DNA of 64,000 bases from Comamonas koreensis (GCF_021026195.1 NZ_JAJNCT010000005.1:399231-463230); one strand, 5' to 3'; counted from the stretch's first letter, positions 16,384-23,190 are shown. Numbers and translations: made by a program. The notes: generated by a model not told the origin, from the letters alone.

Positions 16384-16841
16384 TGGGGCTCCTGCAATTG
16401 GTTGTCGCCCACTGCCTCGCGGGCAAATCGAACGGTTGTTGGGTTCAGCTTCTCGCCGGCACGAACGCGGTTCAGGATCGTGTGGGCCCATGCCTTGTCT
16501 GCGCGGGGCTCAAGGCGCTTGAGCATTGGCGCAAGACGCTTGAGCTGCTCGGCAACCACGACAGGCGATGCGGCCGGCGCTGGCAGTTGCTTGTCCTCAG
16601 CGCGGGGGCTCTTGCGTGCCAGATCGCGGAACTGGAAGACGGTTGGCGGCTTGGCAGGGTCCAGATGGGTCAGCGCGTGAGCAATGCCCTCGGGAAAGCG
16701 CTCAAACCCAGCCAGCTCGTGCGCCCAATCGGACTTCACGGCGTTCAGGTCGATGCCTTCCCAGCGGCCCAGGAAGTCCCGACCGTAGGCCAGGGTCAGT
16801 TTCGTGAAGATCTTGTCGATCCATGCTGCCGGCAAGCTCAT
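16380..16841 (-). CDS. Lambda P-like replication protein (helicase loader)
   Basis: A 153-residue protein beginning MSLPAAWIDKIFTKLTLAYG, with WAHELAGFERFPEGIAHALTHL and PPTVFQFRDLARKSP, features shared with phage replication protein P. Such proteins recruit host DnaB to the O-bound origin. It lies directly downstream of the O-like gene with a four-base overlap. It is shorter than lambda P (233 residues), so it may retain only the DnaB-binding or conserved core part. Confidence 0.72.
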   Translation of the reverse strand: MSLPAAWIDKIFTKLTLAYGRDFLGRWEGIDLNAVKSDWAHELAGFERFPEGIAHALTHLDPAKPPTVFQFRDLARKSPRAEDKQLPAPAASPVVVAEQLKRLAPMLKRLEPRADKAWAHTILNRVRAGEKLNPTTVRFAREAVGDNQLQEPQ

Positions 16842-17698
16842 GCTCCACCTCCAATTCGTTTCTGTGGCTGCTCAATGCGCCGAGCCGCGACCTCAATGGC
16901 TTGGTTCTTGAAAAAATCGGTGGGCGAAGCTTCTGGAGCTTGCCGGGCAATGGACGGTACGACCTCTTGGGCTCGCTCGCGCATGGAGCGCTGGTAGCCG
17001 GTTTCGCCGCTGCGCTGCGGCGCGCCAGGGGCTGGGGTCGAGCGGCCAAAACGGGTGGCATTGCGCAACCAGGTGCGGAAAGCCGCTTGCCAGTCGATGA
17101 AGGTCGAGCCCTTCGCGGCGTGGTGGTCCTCAAATGCGGCTTGTTGGTCGCCCAGGTTCAGGCCCATCTCGCGGGCCATTGCCTCTGCCGTTTCGTTTGG
17201 CATGAAGTCGGCAGGCAGGACAGTCGAGCGGTTAGCCTTTGGCTTTTTGGCGCTCGCGCCATCAATGACGGTTACTTGATGGTTCTCTGATGGTTCTTGA
17301 CGGTTATTTGCGGGTGCAATGGGTTGCACCCTTTCATGCGTCAGATTGCACCCTTTAGTGTTGTCACTTGCACCCTTTGTGTCGTCAGTTGCACCCTTTT
17401 TAAACGGTGCAATTTCTGCACCCTTTATCCAAATGGGAGAAATGCGGTACTCAGAGGTCATGCTGCGACCACCATTACCCGCGCCAACCAAGATCAGCCA
17501 GCCAGTCTCTTGCATGCGGCGAAGCTGATACTGAACGGTGCGCTCAGACTGGCGAGTCTTCTCAGCCAAGGCCTTGATGCTTGGGTAGACCTTGGTGCCA
17601 TCGTCGCTTGCGTGATCAGCCAGGGCCAGCGCGAGCAGCATTTCGCCGCCACCGTTGGGGTAGCGGTCAAATACTGCCGTCATGAGCTTGATGCTCAT
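16838..17698 (-). CDS. Phage replication initiator (O-like, winged helix)
   Basis: A 286-residue protein from MSIKLMTAVFDRYPNGGGEM. Residues about 10-85 form a helix-turn-helix (HTH_36-type) domain: PSIKALAEKTRQSERTVQYQ followed by LRRMQETGWL. The middle (about 95-125) is a low-complexity repeat KGATDD-TKGASDN-TKGCN created by DNA iterons in the gene. The C-terminal part contains FIDWQAAFRTWLRNA, typical of phage O-type initiators. The presence of a repeated origin inside the gene mirrors lambda O. An in-frame Met four codons upstream is possible. Confidence 0.85.
   Translation of the reverse strand: MSIKLMTAVFDRYPNGGGEMLLALALADHASDDGTKVYPSIKALAEKTRQSERTVQYQLRRMQETGWLILVGAGNGGRSMTSEYRISPIWIKGAEIAPFKKGATDDTKGASDNTKGCNLTHERVQPIAPANNRQEPSENHQVTVIDGASAKKPKANRSTVLPADFMPNETAEAMAREMGLNLGDQQAAFEDHHAAKGSTFIDWQAAFRTWLRNATRFGRSTPAPGAPQRSGETGYQRSMRERAQEVVPSIARQAPEASPTDFFKNQAIEVAARRIEQPQKRIGGGA
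17311..17427. repeat. Iteron array, probable prophage replication origin
   Basis: TTGCACCCTTT occurs at 17,324, 17,346, 17,368 and 17,389 (spacings 22, 22 and 21 bases, about two helical turns), with a variant CTGCACCCTTT at 17,416 and inverted GGGTGCAA/CGGTGCAA copies at 17,312 and 17,405. The array lies inside the O-like gene as in lambda, so it is most probably the site bound by that protein. Confidence 0.82.
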
Positions 17699-17967
17699 AC
17701 AGCCTCCCACACGCGATATCCATTGCGCAGCAGGTCTTCGCCTTCAAACTGCACAACTTGCACTTGGCCGCGTGCCTGCAGCTCAGGCAGACGGCGGCAG
17801 ACTTGCTCTACCGACATGCCTGTGACCCTGGCCATCTCACCGGCCGTCAGGGTCTTCTCATCGTCAAGCGCGGCCAGGATGCGGGTGTAGTGCTTGCCGG
17901 CAAACAGAGCCGCGTGCTCTGCTGCGATGACGCTGGTAATTGGGTCGCTTGCTCGGGCGTTGTTCAT
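17695..17967 (-). CDS. Small winged-helix protein
   Basis: A 90-residue protein from MNNARASDPITSVIAAEHAA. The region LTAGEMARVTGMSVEQVCRRLPEL is a good helix-turn-helix, followed by a beta wing (GQVQVVQFEGEDL). It overlaps the O-like gene by four bases. Probably a DNA-binding regulator or replication accessory; no specific family assigned. Confidence 0.65.
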   Translation of the reverse strand: MNNARASDPITSVIAAEHAALFAGKHYTRILAALDDEKTLTAGEMARVTGMSVEQVCRRLPELQARGQVQVVQFEGEDLLRNGYRVWEAV

Positions 17968-18137
17968 CGCAGGGCTCCTTTCAGAATTCGTTGGGTCTTG
18001 AGGGTTGATGCCTGGGCCTGAGCCCCGCTTTCGATGTAGTAGCCGTGGTAGCGAGGGTTGCGGTCTACCGTCTTGAGGATTCGGGGCTTGGTGAGCCGGG
18101 ATGCGATGGATTTGGCTGGGCGGGTGAAGGCGTTCAT
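17964..18137 (-). CDS. Small basic hypothetical protein
   Basis: A 57-residue protein from MNAFTRPAKSIASRLTKPRI, with an aromatic RNPRYHGYYIESG patch. The start follows the preceding stop with a four-base overlap. Function unknown. Confidence 0.55.
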   Translation of the reverse strand: MNAFTRPAKSIASRLTKPRILKTVDRNPRYHGYYIESGAQAQASTLKTQRILKGALR

Positions 18138-18358
18138 TTCTTGCCCCCTTTGATGGAAGCCAGCACTGGCCCACCACTCCACTTGCCGTTGCGCCCTACT
18201 GGACGATGTCCAAGGTGGTCGCGAACCATTGCAATGGCGTGTTCGTGGCTTGAGGTGTCAGCCTCGAACTGGGTCAACTTGCCGTCCACACGAAGAAAGA
18301 CGGCGAGCTTTGATCCGCTGGCGGCATTGCCACCGATGTGGTTTTGGTGCTTGGTCAT
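18134..18358 (-). CDS. Hypothetical protein
   Basis: A 74-residue protein (MTKHQNHIGGNAASGSKLAV; ends VLASIKGGKK). A beta-strand-like middle (SKLAVFLRVDGKLTQFEAD) precedes a helix. Overlaps both neighbours by four bases, so it belongs to the operon. Function unknown. Confidence 0.6.
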   Translation of the reverse strand: MTKHQNHIGGNAASGSKLAVFLRVDGKLTQFEADTSSHEHAIAMVRDHLGHRPVGRNGKWSGGPVLASIKGGKK

Positions 18359-18840
18359 GGCTTGATCACTCCCCGGGCTTGGTTGTCAGCAGCGTGCTTG
18401 CTCATCACCACCTTCTCCAGCTCTTGCAGCGCCTCACGCGCATCGCCGATTTCCTTCAAAGCACGGTCCAGGTCGTTGTCCGAGAAGAAGTTGTCAGCGT
18501 TGCCGTCCAGGGTGGCGGACACCACATGCGACATCTCCAAGGTCACGGCCGATAGCGAGCGGCTGATGCAGCCGGGGGAGGTCATTTCCCGCACTGGCAG
18601 GCGGATGAAGCCGCCACCGTCAGATGCCACGGCATTGACGTAGCCGTAGCAGTGGGGCGAGTTCTCAGCAATGCAGATGTCCGAGATCAGGCTGGCAGTC
18701 TCTTGGCCCAGCTTGAACTTGGGGTCGCCAGACAGTTCCTTGCGCAGCGTTTCGCTGGTCTTGCCAACACGCGGCGCCAGGCTCTCGTAGCCGCCGGGAT
18801 AGGCCTTGGCCATTTGACGAAGTGCATCGATGGGGGTCAT
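18355..18840 (-). CDS. CII-like regulatory protein (Phage_CP76 family)
   Basis: A 161-residue protein. The N-terminus (ALRQMAKAYPGGYESLAPRV followed by GKTSETLRKELSGDP and FKLG) matches the phage CII/CP76 regulator family with a helix-turn-helix. The C-terminal half is helical (ALKEIGDAREALQELEKVV) and probably oligomerises. It is the first gene of the contiguous replication operon and probably switches lysogeny promoters. Confidence 0.8.
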   Translation of the reverse strand: MTPIDALRQMAKAYPGGYESLAPRVGKTSETLRKELSGDPKFKLGQETASLISDICIAENSPHCYGYVNAVASDGGGFIRLPVREMTSPGCISRSLSAVTLEMSHVVSATLDGNADNFFSDNDLDRALKEIGDAREALQELEKVVMSKHAADNQARGVIKP

Positions 18841-19004
18841 ATCCGGTTCCTAAAAAGTGGATGTTGTTTCGGGGGCACCGTTTTCAGATACTGAGAACAT
18901 GAAAACGACGACTACAAAATTTCTAGAGAGAGGTGCCTGCCCTGCCTTGAGCTATGCTGGTAGTTGCGACACATCCAGTAACCAGAGCCTCAAGGAGGGC
19001 AGAC

Positions 19005-19238
19005 ATGAAAGATCCGAACAAGCTGCTAGTGGCAGCGAAGGTTCACGAAATTGCGACAGAGAAGCGAAACACTGCTCGACGGATTGCCACACAAACGATG
19101 GAAGGCAATGGCTTGAAATTCAAAGAAGCCCAGTGGAATCACCACAACCCGATCAGCAACTTTGTGCCGGAAGCACTAGCAGACCTGGAGGCCATCGGGT
19201 CGCTTCTCTGGCCCTCTCACCCTCCAGAAACTCCCTAG
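19005..19238 (+). CDS. Small hypothetical protein, opposite strand in immunity region
   Basis: A 77-residue frame from MKDPNKLLVAAKVHEIATEK with a perfect AAGGAGG eight bases upstream. It runs rightward, against the cII operon, and its last 86 bases overlap the end of the convergent minus-strand gene. The ribosome binding site argues it is translated; function unknown. Confidence 0.55.
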   Translation: MKDPNKLLVAAKVHEIATEKRNTARRIATQTMEGNGLKFKEAQWNHHNPISNFVPEALADLEAIGSLLWPSHPPETP

Positions 19239-19404
19239 CCATCTGCTTGTCTTGCTCGCTTGTGGATGGAGAGTTAAGAATCCAGCGGGCTCCAACTCGG
19301 GAAGAAGCGCGCCGTGCAATCACAGCCTTGCGATCCACAAGGCGCTGCTTCAACTGCTTGACGGCCTCAGGAACGGGGCCGTTGAATCGGTATGCCTTAG
19401 CCAT
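19153..19404 (-). CDS. Small hypothetical protein
   Basis: An 83-residue basic protein from MAKAYRFNGPVPEAVKQLKQ, preceded by AAGGAGG. It is rich in Arg/Lys/Ala (VIARRASSRVGARWILNS), suggesting nucleic-acid contact, but no motif is recognised. Its 3' end overlaps the rightward gene by 86 bases. Confidence 0.6.
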   Translation of the reverse strand: MAKAYRFNGPVPEAVKQLKQRLVDRKAVIARRASSRVGARWILNSPSTSEQDKQMAREFLEGERAREATRWPPGLLVLPAQSC

Positions 19405-19484
19405 GGGCCACCTCCTTGCGCTTGGGGGATGCCATGCCACGATCAGCGATACTGACCGCCTTAAACAAAAGTTCGGGGGTTGGC

Positions 19485-19718
19485 ATGGGTTGGTGGGAAC
19501 GTTGGAAAGAAAAGCATTGGGACGAGAAGCCAATACCAAGGGACAGAATCTCAGTGCGTGCGCACGGGCACTTTCCGCCACTTCGCAGAGCTGCACGATG
19601 GATAGCCAAGCACTGGCGCGAACAGCCGCTTGCGCTGCTGGGCGTAGTCGCTGGGTTGATTGCAGCGGTCGCCGGTTTGCTGGGTGGTATAGCCGCGATC
19701 ATTCAGGCGCTCCGTTGA
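19485..19718 (+). CDS. Small tail-anchored membrane protein
   Basis: A 77-residue protein from MGWWERWKEKHWDEKPIPRD. It has a Trp- and charge-rich N-terminus followed by one C-terminal membrane helix (PLALLGVVAGLIAAVAGLLG and on to the end). The ribosome binding site is weak (GGGGGT). The shape is that of a tail-anchored inner-membrane protein. Ends overlapping the convergent minus-strand gene by 20 bases. Confidence 0.55.
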   Translation: MGWWERWKEKHWDEKPIPRDRISVRAHGHFPPLRRAARWIAKHWREQPLALLGVVAGLIAAVAGLLGGIAAIIQALR

Positions 19719-20001
19719 TGATTTGCGCCTTCAGGCTGGCGTCAAGTACAACGAACTCAACGCCAGTTGCTGCGGCAGCCAAATACTCTTTGAGTTGCTC
19801 AAACTGCTTCTGGCTCAATGGAGCTGCTGGAGTGATAAGAATGGTTGACCCAACTGGAGCCTTGAGCACCCCTGCGTCAACACTGACCTTGCACTTGTTC
19901 AAGCGATCCAGAACATCAGTCAATCGCACAAAAAGGCACATCAACGCGCAAGCCTGCATGAAGCAAGTCACCGCAATTGAAAACATCCACCAGTTAGACA
20001 T
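19699..20001 (-). CDS. Single-pass membrane protein next to cro
   Basis: A 100-residue protein from MSNWWMFSIAVTCFMQACAL with an N-terminal membrane helix, then a soluble domain (LNKCKVSVDAGVLKAPVGST; KQFEQLKEYLAAAATGVEFV). Overlaps the Cro-like gene by eight bases and would be transcribed first after it from PR. Function unknown. Confidence 0.65.
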   Translation of the reverse strand: MSNWWMFSIAVTCFMQACALMCLFVRLTDVLDRLNKCKVSVDAGVLKAPVGSTILITPAAPLSQKQFEQLKEYLAAAATGVEFVVLDASLKAQIINGAPE

Positions 20002-20224
20002 TCGCAGCTCCCTTCTGCTTGGGGGATTGGGGTTTGGCCAGCTCCGTCTCGGCCAGCATCTCTTCCAGAGTGACTTCTCCACCAGTGAAGTCGCGGACCT
20101 GCCGCATTAGCTTTGGTGGAACACCGCTTCGCCACTGGGAAATAGCCCCTGGCGTGCGTTCAAAGTGCTGAGCAATTGCGGTAACGCGTCCTTTGCCAGC
20201 GCTGATCCAAGTAGAGAAGTTCAT
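19994..20224 (-). CDS. Cro-like repressor (YdaS family)
   Basis: A 76-residue helix-turn-helix protein from MNFSTWISAGKGRVTAIAQH; the motif continues FERTPGAISQWRSGVPP, typical of YdaS/Cro regulators. It is divergent from the CI-type repressor and first in the leftward early operon. The -10 box of its promoter ends only eight bases before the ATG, so the mRNA is probably leaderless or almost so. An in-frame Met 12 codons upstream would lie upstream of the predicted transcription start. Confidence 0.82.
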   Translation of the reverse strand: MNFSTWISAGKGRVTAIAQHFERTPGAISQWRSGVPPKLMRQVRDFTGGEVTLEEMLAETELAKPQSPKQKGAANV

Positions 20225-20231
20225 GTCCACC

Positions 20232-20304
20232 AGTTTAATTTGTCCTAAACCAATGGTCAAGAGATTTATGAACGAGCTTGCCGAAAATTTAGAAAATGCT
20301 TAAC
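20232..20304. promoter_or_regulatory. OR/PR-PRM control region
   Basis: PR on the minus strand: -35 TTGACC (20,260-20,255), 17-base spacer, -10 TAAACT (20,237-20,232). An 18-bp palindrome GTTTA-N8-TAAAC lies at 20,233-20,250 over the spacer and -10. A degenerate copy ATTTA-N8-TTAAC lies at 20,287-20,304. A possible PRM for the repressor on the plus strand uses TTGTCC at 20,240. Repressor and Cro presumably compete here. Confidence 0.75.
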
Positions 20305-20313
20305 GTCTCACGC

Positions 20314-20967
20314 ATGAGCAAAGACAGTCAGCGCCGCGCAGAGTTCGTGGCATATTTCAACAAGGCGTACGGTGGGGATCGTCAGCGGTTCCTGTCTGAG
20401 TCAGGGATCAGCAAGGGTCGAGCGACGCAGTACTTCGATGAGTCGGAAGCTTTCGGGGAGCGAGCGGCAGCATCATTGGAGAAGCGCTTAGACCTTGAGC
20501 CTGGAACGATCTTCAAATCCCTCAGGGCTACCAATGGAGCCACCGGAAACGTCAACAATAAAATGGGGATACCGGTGGTGGGAACAGCACAGCTTGGAGA
20601 CGATGGGTACTTTTACGATCTGTCATACCCTGTGGGGCATGGCGACGGATATTTGAACTGGCCCACAAGGGATGCCAACGCTTATGCCGTACGCTGCAAG
20701 GGTGAGAGCATGAAGCCTCGTATCCGCCACAATGAATTTGCCGTTCTGGAACCCAACCACCCATATGCACCGGGCGACGAGGTACTTGTGAAGGATCAAC
20801 TGGGTCGGGTGATGATCAAGCAACTTGCTTACATCAGAGATGGGATGGTGCATCTTGACTCTGTGAACGAGACGTTCCAGCGGATCAGTATTGAAGAGTC
20901 GGAAATCGTTGCCATTCACTTTGTAGCCGGAATTGCAAAATCGGCGCTATGGCGAGAAGCAGTCTAA
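20314..20967 (+). CDS. CI-type repressor with S24 autocleavage domain
   Basis: A 217-residue repressor from MSKDSQRRAEFVAYFNKAYG. The N-terminal domain binds DNA (QRFLSESGISKGRATQYFDE). The C-terminal LexA/CI-type domain has the nucleophile in GESMKP (about Ser132) and the general base in VMIKQL (about Lys169), 37 residues apart as in LexA. It should maintain lysogeny and be cleaved during the SOS response. An upstream ATG at 20,296 is possible, but it lies inside the candidate second operator; neither start has a clear ribosome binding site. Confidence 0.92.
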   Translation: MSKDSQRRAEFVAYFNKAYGGDRQRFLSESGISKGRATQYFDESEAFGERAAASLEKRLDLEPGTIFKSLRATNGATGNVNNKMGIPVVGTAQLGDDGYFYDLSYPVGHGDGYLNWPTRDANAYAVRCKGESMKPRIRHNEFAVLEPNHPYAPGDEVLVKDQLGRVMIKQLAYIRDGMVHLDSVNETFQRISIEESEIVAIHFVAGIAKSALWREAV

Positions 20968-20984
20968 GAACGAATGGAGAGACA

Positions 20985-21584
20985 ATGACATCAAATGATC
21001 CGTGGGCAAAAGCTCTTGCTGAAGCTGAAAGCGGGCAAGGCAGAGAACCTGGTTTATGGGCAAGGTGTTTTGCTGAGGCTGATGGAGACAACGGAAAAGC
21101 TAAGGCTGCATATGTAAAACAGCGCGTAATGGAGATGGAAGGCCAAGAATCGACTTCATTCCAAAGAAGGGAGGTCGGCTACTGCCCAAGCTGCAACTAC
21201 GAGTTGAGCATGTCCGCTGATGCATGCCCGAATTGCAAAGCTTTGTTTGGGGATGATGCATGGAAGCCAACCCGTACCCCACAAGGGCACCCAGGCAACA
21301 ACAAATTCACGCAAAGTTCGGAGCCTGCCGCCGAAAAATCGTCTGGGACCTGGAAATGGGTAGTTGGAGTTCCTGTTGCTCTAGTAGTGGCTTTTTTGGG
21401 CTTTGGGGCTGTGGTTGGAGGCAGTCCTGAAGCGAAAGCACGGGCCGCCGACAGGGATGCCATTGCCTATTGCAAGCAGCAACAAGAGAAGCGATCCCTC
21501 GATGCCACCACCGCACGCTTGACCGCTAGGGTGTGCGAGGAAATGGAGTCCGCCTATAAAGAAAAGTGGCGACGAAATCCATAG
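20985..21584 (+). CDS. Zinc-ribbon membrane protein downstream of the repressor
   Basis: A 199-residue protein from MTSNDPWAKALAEAESGQGR, preceded by GGAGAG and 17 bases after the repressor gene, so probably expressed in the lysogen. Residues about 65-85 form a zinc ribbon (YCPSCNYELSMSADACPNCK). A Pro/Ser-rich linker leads to one membrane helix (WVVGVPVALVVAFLGFGAVV, about 125-145) and a short charged tail. It lies between the repressor and the OL/PL site, the position of lambda rexAB, which suggests lysogenic conversion or superinfection exclusion. That role is inference. Confidence 0.8.
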   Translation: MTSNDPWAKALAEAESGQGREPGLWARCFAEADGDNGKAKAAYVKQRVMEMEGQESTSFQRREVGYCPSCNYELSMSADACPNCKALFGDDAWKPTRTPQGHPGNNKFTQSSEPAAEKSSGTWKWVVGVPVALVVAFLGFGAVVGGSPEAKARAADRDAIAYCKQQQEKRSLDATTARLTARVCEEMESAYKEKWRRNP

Positions 21585-21602
21585 CACTTGAATCAGCCAC
21601 AC

Positions 21603-21624
21603 ACCCGCAGTAGCGGGTTTTTTT
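21603..21624 (+). terminator. Terminator of the repressor operon
   Basis: Stem ACCCGC-AGTA-GCGGGT followed by seven T, immediately after the zinc-ribbon gene. Canonical intrinsic terminator. Confidence 0.85.
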
Positions 21625-21634
21625 ACGCCCAGGA

Positions 21635-21696
21635 GACTATATTTTCCTAAACTTATTCAGATTTACCTTGACGATTGGTTTAGGTGTTGTTAAACT
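21635..21696 (+). promoter_or_regulatory. OL/PL control region
   Basis: Promoter TTGACG (21,668-21,673), 17-base spacer, TAAACT (21,691-21,696), nearly identical to PR including the spacer ATTGGTTTAGG. The palindrome GTTTA-N8-TAAAC is at 21,678-21,695, and a degenerate copy GACTA-N8-TAAAC at 21,635-21,652. It points rightward into the recombination/integration operon. Confidence 0.78.
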
Positions 21697-21702
21697 TCTT
21701 CC

Positions 21703-21870
21703 ATCGCAGCAACGAACGCGAAACGACCGAAGGGGTAGCGTACGACCCCTGAACCGACTCGATGCAAGAGGAAGGTCTAGCTCCAGTGGAGCGCAGCTAG
21801 TTGCACAACGCGATGGGTGTGAAGTGATCGAGCTAACTCCCCTTCTTTAACAAGCGAATGCAGTCAGCAA
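21703..21870 (+). ncRNA. Structured PL leader, possible put-like antitermination RNA
   Basis: No credible coding frame is seen in the first 170 bases of the PL transcript. Two stem-loops are readable: AGGGGT/ACCCCT at 21,731-21,750 with an eight-base loop, and CTAG-CTCC-AGT-GGAG-(CGCAG bulge)-CTAG at 21,777-21,800. Two closely spaced stem-loops, one bulged, at the start of PL resemble the put antiterminator RNAs of HK022 in arrangement only; no sequence match is claimed. Confidence 0.4.
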
Positions 21871-21877
21871 AGGCATG

Positions 21878-21899
21878 AAAAAAGCCCCTTTCGGGGCTT
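21878..21899 (-). terminator. Terminator downstream of hicA
   Basis: On the minus strand, AGCCCC-GAAA-GGGGCT followed by TTTTTT, two bases after the hicA stop. On the plus strand the same hairpin has only a weak T-tract (TTGGTT), so it should stop hicBA transcription more than PL transcription. Confidence 0.8.
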
Positions 21900-21901
21900 G
21901 G

Positions 21902-22090
21902 TTAGAAGCGGTGGGCAATTCCTGCCTGCTTCATGATGGTGTTGGCCATGTGCCTTGATGGCATGTTGAGAGAGACGGTCTGGTTGCGCTGGCCGTTGGA
22001 CCAAATCTCATGGGAGCCGGCGCCTTGCCTAAGTAGCGTATAGCCATGGGCCTTGAGCACATCCCGCACCAACGGGTAGTACCCATTCAT
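21902..22090 (-). CDS. hicA: HicA-type mRNA interferase toxin
   Basis: A 62-residue HicA family toxin with a double-stranded-RNA-binding-like fold. The conserved catalytic His is in GAGSHEIW (His27), followed by the beta segment QTVSLNMPSRHM and a C-terminal helix KQAGI. It overlaps the antitoxin gene by four bases (ATGA). Size and motif fit the family. Confidence 0.9.
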   Translation of the reverse strand: MNGYYPLVRDVLKAHGYTLLRQGAGSHEIWSNGQRNQTVSLNMPSRHMANTIMKQAGIAHRF

Positions 22091-22368
22091 GCATGCACGC
22101 AGTTGTTGTCGATCCCCAGGTCAGGCTGAGCATGGATCTTGTGAGTGTTCAGCTCCAAGTCCAGAAGATCGTTAGCGGACGAGAGCGCAGCAGCGCGCAA
22201 CTCGTCCATGTTGTTACCCGACACAACGAGGCCATCTATGTCCGGGCTATCAGCCCAGAGAGTTTTGGACTCTTCATCAAAGTGCACCAGAACGCGAAAA
22301 CGGATTGGAGCCCCGGTTCTAGCGACAGTTTTCCACAAGGGCCAGCCTACACGGTAGCCGTTGAACAT
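22087..22368 (-). CDS. hicB: HicB-like antitoxin (DUF1902)
   Basis: A 93-residue protein from MFNGYRVGWPLWKTVARTGA, preceded by AAGGAG. The segment FRVLVHFDEESKTLWADSPD followed by IDGLVVSGNN is typical of the DUF1902/HicB partial RNase H fold. There is no DNA-binding C-terminal domain visible, only a short helical tail. The pair stabilises the prophage or acts as an abortive module; it is inserted antisense within the PL leader. Confidence 0.87.
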   Translation of the reverse strand: MFNGYRVGWPLWKTVARTGAPIRFRVLVHFDEESKTLWADSPDIDGLVVSGNNMDELRAAALSSANDLLDLELNTHKIHAQPDLGIDNNCVHA

Positions 22369-22814
22369 GCGCTTACTCCTTTTAATTGGTCTGCAAATAT
22401 AGCAGATCTCTATTTCGAGTACGAAAGCTCGGGATAGTTGCAGCAACGTAAAGCAACCCTAGAGACATCCTACAGCCTTTGCTGACTGCATTCAACACGG
22501 GATGAATAGGCGTATCCGTAGGACGACGCCCTGCCCCTGTGATCTGTCGGCAGAAGCAAAAGACAGCCTAAACGTCGAGAGGCGGAAGCCAGAACCAAAA
22601 ACTGGCAAGGGATGGCCCAGCTGGGCTAGATCAAAACAAGCATCACTCGCGCCCTGAGCGGTTAATCAGGAAAGCTGGACAGATGCCAGCAGCAGCACAC
22701 GCCCGCAGTAGTGACGCGGGTTGTACATAGCCAAGGACGTGCTGCCGGGCCCTTCGCGAGAGGGGCAAAACCAAAGCGCTGCAGATGAGGGCTTTGGTTT
22801 TCTAAGGAGAAGCA
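22369..22814. other. Gap between hicB and the first PL-operon gene
   Basis: 446 bases with no convincing gene. It must hold the hicBA promoter (minus strand) near its left end. At 22,767-22,801 an 11-bp perfect hairpin AAAACCAAAGC/GCTTTGGTTTT immediately precedes the ribosome binding site of the next gene and could act as an attenuator. A 51-codon frame from ATG 22,502 lacks a ribosome binding site and uses rare AGG codons, so it is not called. Confidence 0.5.
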
Positions 22815-23105
22815 ATGCTAGATCACGGAGTACTGAATGTCCCGCTGTCCAAGCGCGGGAACATCGACAGCCAGATTGACCGCTACAAGCGTGAGCAGGC
22901 AATCGCGAAGCGCAACGAACTCGACGCTCGGAAGGCTGAATTCGACGCCAAAAAGACCGAGGCGTTGGCCCTGATTGCCGAGCTATCCGACGACCGCGCC
23001 AAGGAGCTAATGGCGAAGCACAAGCTGACCCGCAAGGAGCTTGACGAGGTACTCAAGTCCGTCGCCCGAACGAAACCCGATGCATTCCTGCTGCGCGGCA
23101 TCTAA
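22815..23105 (+). CDS. Small coiled-coil phage protein
   Basis: A 96-residue highly charged protein (about 20% Lys/Arg, 18% Glu/Asp) beginning MLDHGVLNVPLSKRGNIDSQ, preceded by AAGGAG. A long helix covers about residues 18-75 and a helix-rich end has LTRKELDEVLKSV. First gene of the PL operon after the leader, the position of N or Kil in lambda, but no arginine-rich N motif is visible. Function unknown. Confidence 0.7.
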   Translation: MLDHGVLNVPLSKRGNIDSQIDRYKREQAIAKRNELDARKAEFDAKKTEALALIAELSDDRAKELMAKHKLTRKELDEVLKSVARTKPDAFLLRGI

Positions 23106-23149
23106 CCGCCGGCGCTCCCCTCTGGGCGACATCAGAGGGAAAAACAAAG

Positions 23150-23176
23150 CCCTCCCATCGGAGGGTTTCGTTTTTT
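23150..23176 (+). terminator. Intercistronic hairpin with U-tract
   Basis: Stem CCCTCC-CATC-GGAGGG followed by TTTCGTTTTTT, 14 bases before the next start codon. Confidence 0.7.
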
Positions 23177-23190
23177 CAACAGGAGATGAG

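Noticed and set aside
21668..21850. 60-codon frame starting MTIGLG within PL
   Set aside because: It begins at the -35 box, so its start could not be on the PL transcript; the similar MTIGLG upstream of cro arises from the shared promoter DNA.
22502..22657. 51-codon frame between hicB and the PL-operon genes
   Set aside because: No Shine-Dalgarno, unusual AGG codons and no recognisable protein features.
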